A DNA stretch of 64,000 nucleotides from an uncultured Desulfovibrio sp. (GTDB lineage Bacteria > Desulfobacterota > Desulfovibrionia > Desulfovibrionales > Desulfovibrionaceae). The notes below the pieces were generated by a model. It did not search any database and was not told the DNA's origin. It saw only the letters and a program-made list of their open reading frames with translations. How positions within the stretch are numbered: position 1 is the first letter of the stretch; every line of letters starts with the position of its first letter. The stretch is taken from contig CAJUMQ010000008.1 in assembly GCA_910587035.1 (NCBI GenBank), positions 22,553-86,552 of the forward strand, written 5' to 3'. Positions 54,393 through 61,091 of this stretch are shown here, one piece after another. The translations under genes were made by a program, and so were the position numbers.

Positions 54393-54408
54393 TGCAAATA
54401 GGTTGCCA
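54393..54408 (-). promoter_or_regulatory. Predicted sigma-54 promoter of the arylsulfotransferase-transporter operon
   Basis: On the minus strand the sequence reads TGGCAA-C-CTAT-TTGCA (54408-54393). This matches the sigma-54 consensus TGGCAC-N5-TTGC with exact GG-GC spacing, and lies about 92 bases before the ASST start codon. A weaker second match (TGGCAATGTCAATGCA) lies at 54515-54500. Confidence 0.7.
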
Positions 54409-54455
54409 GCGAATTAATAATATAAATACAATAAGTTATACTGCAGAACCTTTTT

Positions 54456-54566
54456 TGATGTTGCAGATTTGAAACATCAGGACAAAAGGTTTTGGCATTT
54501 GCATTGACATTGCCAATTTTTTCACGTTACGCAAGTGCAACATCATATTTCATAAATGTAACATTT
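54456..54566. promoter_or_regulatory. Probable upstream activator sites of the sigma-54 regulator
   Basis: The intergenic region between the two units holds inverted TGTT/AACA elements. TGATGTT (54456-54462) and AACATCA (54473-54479) form an inverted repeat with a 10-base spacer. TGATGTTGCA (54456-54465) is repeated inverted as TGCAACATCA (54536-54545). A palindrome, AAATGT-A-ACATTT, lies at 54554-54566. They sit 50-160 bases upstream of the sigma-54 promoter, where enhancer-binding proteins usually bind. Confidence 0.5.
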
Positions 54567-54579
54567 TCAGGGAATGATC

Positions 54580-56313
54580 ATGTCTCGTGAGCATTATATT
54601 CTGCAAAATGAGCGCATAGGCCAGTTGCTTGAGAAACATTTCGCTTTATTGTTTATTCCAGCCTGCATTTTCGATGCCTCAGGCAAGCTACTGTTTACCA
54701 GTTCTGGTGCTGAAAAACTTCTTCGTGCAAAAGAAGGGAGCACCATGCCGGAGGCTCTGTTTACAGGTGCTGAATTTTTTCTTGATGCAGCTTTAAAAGG
54801 GGATTGGCAGGCCCTCAAGATACATTATGGCCCAAAAAGGGTTTATGAGCGTGCTGGGATGGTGACTGTGTTCGATATGGCCAATGGCTGTCTGCTCATC
54901 TATGGTTTTGAGGATTGCAGCGTCCACTCCGGGGAGGGAGGAACGAAGGAAAGGCTAAGATTTGCGGCCAGGGCCGAATTGGATCATTACGATTTTTCCA
55001 TTTCTCCGCCAATACCTTTCCATGCGCTCCTGCGGCATTTCCATCGCCATCCTGAAGCCAGCCTCGCAATTCTGGACAACAGGTCATATTATTATCTTAG
55101 CCCCCAGGTTATCTGGAACTATTTTAATATGGATGTCCCATCATGGCAGATTCCTGGCGCGCCCATGTACCAGTTCCTGGCTACGGAGGATGCGCAGCGG
55201 CATATGGCCGCCCTGGATAGCATCCCCGCCAACACCACCCCGGACAAACCCCTTCTCTGGCACCAGAAGCGCCCGGGAGGGCGGCAGGGCTGCATACGCG
55301 CGTGGCCGGGGATTTTCACCGTTCATGGCCAAAGGGTGAACTTCTCCCTGATTCATGACATTTCGCCTGAAACCGCGGAGTTTGGAAAGGAAGATGGCGG
55401 CCTTACGGAGAAGATCAGGGAAAAGCTGCAAATGTTTGCCTCCGTTTCCGCGCCAATGGCCTGCGCGGTGCGGCAGTTGCGCAAGGCCGCGGCCTGCGCC
55501 ATGCCGGTCTGCATAATGGGAGAGACAGGCACTGGCAAAACACAGGCAGCCGGGCTCATCCATGAAGCCGGGCGCCAGGGTAAAGGGCCCTTCATAGCCA
55601 TTAATTGTGGCGCAATTCCTGAAGCTCTTTTTGAAAGCGCTCTCTTTGGCCATGTGCGCGGCGCATTTACAGGCGCCATGCAGCACAGAAAGGGAGCCAT
55701 GGCCCTTGCGGCTGGAGGCACTTTGCTGCTGGATGAAATAGGAGAGCTGCCCATCTCCTGCCAGGCCAAGCTGCTGCAGGCCTTGAGCGAGCGCAAGTTT
55801 CGCCCGGTTGGCTCGGATCAGAGCCAGGATTGCCGGTTTCGGCTTATTGCCGCCACCAACAGGGATCTGCATGCCCTTGTGGAAAAGGGGCTTTTCCGCG
55901 AGGATTTATATTATCGCATCCATGTCTTTGAAATTTTTTTGCCGCCATTGCGGGAACATCTTGAGGATATTCCGAGTCTTGTGCAGGCATTTTGTGCCAC
56001 CCACCAGCTCCGCTGCAACTTTTCCAGAAAGGATTTGGCAAAATTGATAAGCCACAGGTGGCCAGGCAATATCAGGGAGCTGGAAAATGTTGTCCTGCGC
56101 TATGCCATAGAAGGCAACCTGGACTTTTTCGTGCCGGATGAGGCAGAACAGAGCGACATCCGCGGAACGCTCAGGGAACGCCTGCTGGCAGCCGAGCGGC
56201 AGATAATCATCGCCACTCTGGAGCGCCAGCACTGGAATCGCACCCTTGCCGCCAGGGAACTGGGAATATCACGCGTGACACTATTCCGCAAAATACGCGA
56301 TCTGCACATTTAA
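54580..56313 (+). CDS. Sigma-54-dependent transcriptional activator
   Basis: A 577-residue enhancer-binding protein. Its N-terminal 270 residues contain PAS-like sensor segments (LFIPACIFDASGKLLFTSSG near residue 25; SLAILDNRSYYYLSPQVIWN near 160) but no receiver domain. The AAA+ domain has Walker A GETGTGKT (314-321), the sigma-54-contacting GAFTGA (361-366), Walker B LLLDEIGELP, and the arginine-rich RFRPVGSDQ region. The C-terminal HTH is RTLAARELGISRVTLFRKIR. The ATG at 54580 is preferred over 54574 because AGGGA lies 6 bases upstream of it. It is divergent from the operon it probably controls and is followed by a bidirectional terminator. Confidence 0.92.
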   Translation: MSREHYILQNERIGQLLEKHFALLFIPACIFDASGKLLFTSSGAEKLLRAKEGSTMPEALFTGAEFFLDAALKGDWQALKIHYGPKRVYERAGMVTVFDMANGCLLIYGFEDCSVHSGEGGTKERLRFAARAELDHYDFSISPPIPFHALLRHFHRHPEASLAILDNRSYYYLSPQVIWNYFNMDVPSWQIPGAPMYQFLATEDAQRHMAALDSIPANTTPDKPLLWHQKRPGGRQGCIRAWPGIFTVHGQRVNFSLIHDISPETAEFGKEDGGLTEKIREKLQMFASVSAPMACAVRQLRKAAACAMPVCIMGETGTGKTQAAGLIHEAGRQGKGPFIAINCGAIPEALFESALFGHVRGAFTGAMQHRKGAMALAAGGTLLLDEIGELPISCQAKLLQALSERKFRPVGSDQSQDCRFRLIAATNRDLHALVEKGLFREDLYYRIHVFEIFLPPLREHLEDIPSLVQAFCATHQLRCNFSRKDLAKLISHRWPGNIRELENVVLRYAIEGNLDFFVPDEAEQSDIRGTLRERLLAAERQIIIATLERQHWNRTLAARELGISRVTLFRKIRDLHI

Positions 56314-56352
56314 TTGGATAAGTGCTTGCGCCTGCAGGAATGGAAAAAATAA

Positions 56353-56382
56353 CAAAAAAGCCAGGGCAGCCCTGGCTTTTTC
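56353..56382. terminator. Bidirectional rho-independent terminator
   Basis: GCCAGGG (56360-56366) pairs with CCCTGGC (56370-56376) around CAG, with A-run before and five T after. It lies between the converging sigma-54 activator and the nhc operon. Confidence 0.9.
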
Positions 56383-56402
56383 AATATCAGCTTGGTGGTG
56401 TT

Positions 56403-56540
56403 TTATTTTTTATTCTTCTTTTTTGCCGGGTAGAGAACGAGGTTCCAGTACGCCACATAGAGGGGCAAAACAATGAACATCATTATATAGGCCCAGTTTT
56501 TGGTGTACAGGAAATAGCTGTAAAAGGTTGGAAATTCCAT
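56403..56540 (-). CDS. nhcD: Small membrane subunit of the Nhc electron-transfer complex (NhcD/HmcD-like)
   Basis: A 45-residue peptide beginning MEFPTFYSYFLYTKNWAYIM. It has one membrane helix (IMMFIVLPLYVAYWNLVLYP) and a Lys-rich end (AKKKNKK). It is shorter than many gene finders report. The ATG at 56540 has GGAGAGG at 56546-56552 upstream. Its position after the NrfD-like gene and its size match HmcD/NhcD of Desulfovibrio. The exact role within the complex is not known. Confidence 0.8.
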   Translation of the reverse strand: MEFPTFYSYFLYTKNWAYIMMFIVLPLYVAYWNLVLYPAKKKNKK

Positions 56541-56605
56541 CAGCCTCTCCTTTTATTGTTACAGGGGCAATCGCGATTCATCAGTCTTTGCCGTGTCATC
56601 ATGCC

Positions 56606-57826
56606 CTAGTCATGCTCCTCGCCGCGGAAATTGGGATGCTCATACAGCACCGGCATATTGTAGACGATGAAGCGGTACACGGTGACTATCATGGTCACCA
56701 CAAAGATTGATATGCATATTTCCCAGATGCTGGGGAAATAGCGCTCCGCCGATGGCAGCTTCCAGTTGAAGGCGATCATGGAGACATTGAAGCGGTTCAG
56801 CACAATGCCCATGACCGTCAGCACGGAGGTGTAGCGGCAGAGCTGCACATTGCCATCGCGCGCGCCCTTGGCGTACAGCATGGCCGGCAGCAGCACAAAG
56901 CCCAGCATCTCCACCAGCCACCAGGCGCCATAGCCGGTCAGCACCAGCGGCAGGTTGGCCTGCACCAGCATGTCGATCAGCTTGAGCATGAAATAGGCGA
57001 ACAGAATGAAGGATGCGGCCCTGGAAAAGCCCAGAACAACCCCGTCGGCCTCGCGCAGGTGGGTGGCGTCCATGTACTGATGCACACCCTTGTGGGCAAA
57101 GAGACCTTCAAATATGACCATGGATGCGCCGGCTGCCATGGAGCTCACAAAGAAGAACATGGGCATGAACGGCGAATACCAGAGCGGGTGCAGCTTTTCC
57201 GGCGCTATGAGATAGAGGGAGCCCAGGGATGACTGGTGCAGGGTGGAGAGGGTCACGCCAAAGATTGTCAGCAGGATTGTGATTTTGATGACCCATTTGC
57301 GCAAAGGCAAAATCCAGGGGAATTTGACCGAGAGCCATTCCATTGGCGCCACCGAGAACTCGATGAACAGCACTGTCAGATATGTGGCCACGCACAGGCC
57401 CACTTCAAATAGCACCGATGTCGTGCCTGGAAAGAAGAACATGAAGGGCAGCCTCAGGGGATGGCCCAGATCGTACAAAAGCGCCACCACCACAAAGGCG
57501 TAGCCCAGAAAGGCCGTTGTCACTGCCGGGCGCACGGCGGAATGATACTGCTTCATGCCCATGACATAGACGGCCACGGTGGTGAAATAGCCGCCTGCCG
57601 CCAGGCACACGCCGCAGAGCAGGTCAAAGCCGATCCACAGGCCCCAGGGCTGGTAGTCGTCCAGGTTTGTCACCGAGCCTATGCCCACGGTGAAGCGGAT
57701 GAGGGTTATTATGAGGCCAATGCCAAGAATCGCCCAGGTGACAAGGTTGCCCGGGGTTTTGGTCAGCAGTGGCTCAATATTGAAGAGTTTGTCTTTTGTT
57801 GGAATGATGATGCCCTGACTTTCCAT
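56606..57826 (-). CDS. nhcC: NrfD/HmcC-like quinone-interacting membrane subunit
   Basis: A 406-residue integral membrane protein of the NrfD/PsrC superfamily with ten predicted helices. Family text includes LVTWAILGIGLIITLIRFTV, WIGFDLLCGVCLAAGGYFTT and PLWYSPFMPMFFFVSSMAAGASMVIFE (the ASM acidic-site region). It would exchange electrons or protons with the menaquinone pool and pass electrons to the iron-sulfur subunit encoded upstream. Start and preceding stop share one base (TAATG at 57828-57824 on the minus strand). Downstream after 65 bases lies the small nhcD. Confidence 0.92.
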   Translation of the reverse strand: MESQGIIIPTKDKLFNIEPLLTKTPGNLVTWAILGIGLIITLIRFTVGIGSVTNLDDYQPWGLWIGFDLLCGVCLAAGGYFTTVAVYVMGMKQYHSAVRPAVTTAFLGYAFVVVALLYDLGHPLRLPFMFFFPGTTSVLFEVGLCVATYLTVLFIEFSVAPMEWLSVKFPWILPLRKWVIKITILLTIFGVTLSTLHQSSLGSLYLIAPEKLHPLWYSPFMPMFFFVSSMAAGASMVIFEGLFAHKGVHQYMDATHLREADGVVLGFSRAASFILFAYFMLKLIDMLVQANLPLVLTGYGAWWLVEMLGFVLLPAMLYAKGARDGNVQLCRYTSVLTVMGIVLNRFNVSMIAFNWKLPSAERYFPSIWEICISIFVVTMIVTVYRFIVYNMPVLYEHPNFRGEEHD

Positions 57827-58917
57827 TATTTGTTCCCCCCATGGGCTTCTTCTTCCCTTGCCTTGAGGGCTTCTGTCATGGCCCTGCGGGCCCGGTCGGC
57901 CGCGGCCTGGCCCTCGGTTTCCTCAATCTTGCGCACCGCGGCATCCACTGCTGCGGCCACATCGTTGCGCGCGTCATTCACGGCAGCCTCGGCGGCCGCC
58001 CTGTTCATGGCCTCGCGCCTCTTGGTTATGGCATAGGCGCCGCCAAAGACCACAGGCCAGAAGGCGACTATCATGGGCACGGCGCCAAGAGCGCCATAGG
58101 TCAGCTCGCCCATGGGCTGGCTGCCAAGATGGGCGTCAAGCCCCATCTGCTCCATTTCGGAGCCTGTCACGGCCGCGTCATCCACCGGCCCCGCCGGGGC
58201 GCCGGCCGCGGGCACCAATACCATCCAGGCCGTGCCGCCGGCATCATGCTCGCCATAGACATAATTGACATATTTGCCGGGGTTTTCGGCCATTCTGGCC
58301 CTGGCGATCTTGATGAGATCGCTGCGCCTGCCAAAGGTGATGGCATCCACCGGGCAGGCTTCCACACAGCCGGGGAGCTTGCCTTCCTTCAGCCTTGGCT
58401 CGCAGAAGGTGCATTTCTGCACCAGCGGGTCCCAGGCCAGATCATACTGGAAGCCGGGGATGTTGAAGGGGCAGGCCACCATGCAGTAGCGGCAGCCCAC
58501 GCACTGGGAGCCGTCATAGACCACCGCGCCATCAGGCAGCTTGGAGAAGCATTTGGCGAAACAGGCGGAGGCGCATGCCGGGTCATTGCAATGAAAGCAT
58601 TGCAGCTTGCGGAAATAGGGCCTGCTGTTCACCTCATACTTGTTGACAACTGTCCAGGCATAGGCTGTGGTGCGGCGCCTGGTGCTTGTGACTTCAAGAT
58701 CGGTAAAGGGTTTTTCCGGCATGGGCAGATTGTTCACCTGCTGGCATGCGGCCTCGCAGCGGCGGCAGCCAATGCAGCGGGTGGTGTCATGCAGCACCCC
58801 GTAGCTGTCTTCATAATAGGGAAAGGTATGCGGCGCCGATTTTGCAACCTTTGCAGTGCCCAGGGCGGACACAATGCCGGAGGCGCTGAGGATGGCAAGA
58901 AATTTTCTTCTGTTCAT
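57826..58917 (-). CDS. nhcB: Tat-exported 4Fe-4S electron-transfer subunit (HmcB/NhcB-like)
   Basis: A 363-residue ferredoxin-like subunit. The N-terminus MNRRKFLAILSASGIVSAL is a Tat-type signal (RRKFL). Four cysteine clusters are visible: CIGCRRCEAAC, CFHCNDPACASACFAKC, CVGCRYCMVACPFN and CTFCEPRLKEGKLPGCVEAC, as in DmsB/HmcB proteins. A C-terminal helix (GAVPMIVAFWPVVFGGAYAI) anchors it, followed by a long Ala/Glu-rich cytoplasmic coiled tail. It would connect the nine-heme cytochrome in the periplasm with the NrfD-like subunit. Confidence 0.93.
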   Translation of the reverse strand: MNRRKFLAILSASGIVSALGTAKVAKSAPHTFPYYEDSYGVLHDTTRCIGCRRCEAACQQVNNLPMPEKPFTDLEVTSTRRRTTAYAWTVVNKYEVNSRPYFRKLQCFHCNDPACASACFAKCFSKLPDGAVVYDGSQCVGCRYCMVACPFNIPGFQYDLAWDPLVQKCTFCEPRLKEGKLPGCVEACPVDAITFGRRSDLIKIARARMAENPGKYVNYVYGEHDAGGTAWMVLVPAAGAPAGPVDDAAVTGSEMEQMGLDAHLGSQPMGELTYGALGAVPMIVAFWPVVFGGAYAITKRREAMNRAAAEAAVNDARNDVAAAVDAAVRKIEETEGQAAADRARRAMTEALKAREEEAHGGNK

Positions 58918-58926
58918 GGCCTCCCC

Positions 58927-59928
58927 CTATTTCGACGCGCCCTGAACCGGGCGGAGCTTGTGGCAGGTTGTGCAATCTGTGTTGCGCGGGCGCGCCACAT
59001 TCATGTCCTTGTGGCAATTCATGCACTGCAGGTGGTACGCGGCCATGAGGCTGGGCCGGCCCGGATGCTCCTTGTCAATGCCAATGGAGTGGCAGCTGGA
59101 GCATTTGGGCGGAGTGGTGGACGCCGGGCTGTGATGATGACAGGTGACGCACATGGTGGCCGGGTCATTGTGGAAGGCCTGGGCCAGCTCGCTGTTTTTC
59201 ACACGCGCCATGAGATCGGCCACATGATGCCTGTGGTTGAACACGCAGGGCTCGTACTTGCCGGAAAGGGCGCTGATCTCCACCTTGTAGGGGGCAACCA
59301 TTGGCGACCAGTACTTGGTATGCGGCCGGGCCGCGGCAGTCTCCGCCGCAAGCTGCTCGTTGACGCCGTCAGGCAGCTTGCCCTGGATGCCGGCCTGGAG
59401 CTGCTGCGCGGTCATGCGCGGGGTTATGCTATGGCATACCACACACCACTTGTCGCTTTCGCGGGCATTGCGCACAAGCTGGCCATGGCAGCCGGCGCAA
59501 TTTCTTTGCTTCATGGTGTTTTCATGACAGCTCACACAGCTGGAGGGCGTACCATCCTTGCGGGGCGCGATTTTGACCGCGTGCATTGCTCTTTCCAGAG
59601 TGATGTTGCCGCCTTCGGGGCTGCCCTCAATGGTGTGGCAGGTGGTGCATGCGATAGGATCGCCGGTATGGTGGCAGACCATGCAATCCTTGTTGGCTCG
59701 GCTCATCCATTTTTCATGCACAACATGATTGAAGGCCACAGGCGGCATTGCCGCGGCCTTGGGATTGGGTTTTTCGCCCACTGGAAAAATGACAATGGCT
59801 GATGGGGCTCCGCTGTCGGTCGGCTCCAGGGGGGCCGCCATTGCAGGGCCGCATCCCAAAGCCGAAAGACATGCCGCCCCAGCCAGGGCCACAGCCGCCA
59901 GCAAAAGCAGTTTTGTGCCTTTCCTCAT
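58927..59928 (-). CDS. nhcA: Nine-heme c-type cytochrome (NhcA)
   Basis: A 333-residue periplasmic cytochrome with a signal peptide (MRKGTKLLLLAAVALAGAAC... PAMAA). It has exactly nine CxxCH heme sites: CMVCH, CTTCH, CVSCH, CAGCH, CVVCH, CVTCH, CSSCH, CMNCH and CTTCH. This count and the two-cluster layout with a loop between (about 180-240) are those of Desulfovibrio nine-heme cytochrome c (9HcA), thought to accept electrons from type I tetraheme cytochrome c3 and hydrogenase. It is the first gene of nhcABCD; the iron-sulfur gene follows after 9 bases. Confidence 0.95.
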   Translation of the reverse strand: MRKGTKLLLLAAVALAGAACLSALGCGPAMAAPLEPTDSGAPSAIVIFPVGEKPNPKAAAMPPVAFNHVVHEKWMSRANKDCMVCHHTGDPIACTTCHTIEGSPEGGNITLERAMHAVKIAPRKDGTPSSCVSCHENTMKQRNCAGCHGQLVRNARESDKWCVVCHSITPRMTAQQLQAGIQGKLPDGVNEQLAAETAAARPHTKYWSPMVAPYKVEISALSGKYEPCVFNHRHHVADLMARVKNSELAQAFHNDPATMCVTCHHHSPASTTPPKCSSCHSIGIDKEHPGRPSLMAAYHLQCMNCHKDMNVARPRNTDCTTCHKLRPVQGASK

Positions 59929-60284
59929 GTGCTTGTCCTTTTAAAAACATAGCCATATGCCCGCCCTGGCCACAATGCCATGGCGGCCGCCCGCCCATGC
60001 GGAGGGAAATTATTGAGTTCAAGCGTAGCCCACAGCAGGTATTCCGTCAAGATATCCACAGAAATATGGTTAACCGCCGGGCACCCAAGTCTTTAAAGGT
60101 GAAGGTCTAACATTGCAATTTTACAGCATTAATATCGCAGCGTTAAATTTATGCCCTTGCGCGTCTTGCGGATTGGGCCGCAAAAATATAGCCTCAGTCC
60201 CGATCCGATCATTCTTTGGCTGCCCAGGCCCCAAACCATATAAAATCCGGCTCTGCCGCATACATAACCCTGTGGACTGCCGCC
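59929..60284. other. Divergent intergenic region nhcA-LysE
   Basis: No gene is supported in these 356 bases. A possible nhcA promoter is at 60050-60022. An A+T-rich stretch at 60110-60150 may hold the start of the LysE-type gene transcript. I see no clear regulator site. Confidence 0.5.
60022..60050 (-). promoter_or_regulatory. Possible promoter of the nhc operon
   Basis: On the minus strand TTGACG (60050-60045), a 17-base spacer and TACGCT (60027-60022), about 94 bases before the nhcA ATG. The -10 is weak. Confidence 0.3.
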
Positions 60285-60938
60285 ATGCTGCCTCTTGAAA
60301 CACTGCTGCTTTTTATTCCCACCATCACCGTGCTAGTCATCCTGCCCGGCCCGGATTTTGCCATAGTCAGCAAAATATCCCTGCTGGATGGCCGCGCCCA
60401 CGGGCAGGCCGCCGCCTTTGGCGTTGCCCTGGGCATCTGCGTGCACACGCTTCTGGCCATGTTTGGCATTTCGGCGATCTTTGCCAGATCGGCCATGCTG
60501 TTCAATCTGCTGAAATACATTGGCGCCCTGTATCTGTTTTATATCGGCATCAGGGCCATTGCCCAGAGTTTCAGGCTAAAGGCCACGCGGCCAGCGCAGG
60601 ATGCCGGTTTGCCAAAGCCGGAAACATCCAGAAAAAGTCTGTGGGTTTCCTTTCAGGCCTCTTTTTTGACAAATGTGCTCAATCCCAAGGCCATTCTCTA
60701 TTTTATGGTCCTTTACCCGCAATTTCTGGTGCAATCCCTGCCCATGGCGCCGCAGTTTCTGGAGCTGGGCCTGATTACAGCGCTGATCTGCATAGCCTGG
60801 TATGTCACCCTTGCCTGCATCCTGGCCAGAATAGGCAGCCTGTTTGCCAGCAGCGGCTTCCAGAAATGGCTTTTGCGCGTAACAGGCGGCATATTCCTGA
60901 CCTTTGGCCTTAAACTGGCCCTTCAGGACCAGGGCTGA
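60285..60938 (+). CDS. LysE/RhtB-family amino-acid exporter
   Basis: A 217-residue membrane protein with six predicted helices. It has the family N-terminal signature FIPTITVLVILPGPDFAIVS and the central FQASFLTNVLNPKAILYFMV. Members export amino acids such as lysine, threonine or homoserine, or related metabolites; the substrate is not deducible. ATG at 60285 starts the family's usual MLPLETLLLF-type helix; the frame open to 60216 is not used. There is a gap of about 150 bases before the helicase gene. Confidence 0.9.
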   Translation: MLPLETLLLFIPTITVLVILPGPDFAIVSKISLLDGRAHGQAAAFGVALGICVHTLLAMFGISAIFARSAMLFNLLKYIGALYLFYIGIRAIAQSFRLKATRPAQDAGLPKPETSRKSLWVSFQASFLTNVLNPKAILYFMVLYPQFLVQSLPMAPQFLELGLITALICIAWYVTLACILARIGSLFASSGFQKWLLRVTGGIFLTFGLKLALQDQG

Positions 60939-61091
60939 TCCGTTTATCCGGCAGGCTGCCAGTCTGGCGCGGCAATGGGGACAGCCCAAATCAGTAGGGC
61001 ACCGCGCCGGTTTGCCCCGCGCGCCTTTATGTTTTAGTAGAAAAGAGGCGGAAAAAATTCAGGGACATTTTTTATTTAAAAAAGGTGGCGC

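Noticed and set aside
52799..54472. 557-residue open frame opposite the arylsulfotransferase
   Set aside because: It covers the whole ASST gene in antisense and crosses the sigma-54 promoter; no family features.
57841..59802. 653-residue open frame opposite nhcB and nhcA
   Set aside because: Antisense to genes with heme and iron-sulfur motifs; its composition (Gly/Ala/His-rich) is that of a mirrored frame.
59990..60060. ATATCCACA near 60053 considered as a DnaA box cluster or origin
   Set aside because: A single degenerate box without a cluster, and no dnaA or gyrB nearby.
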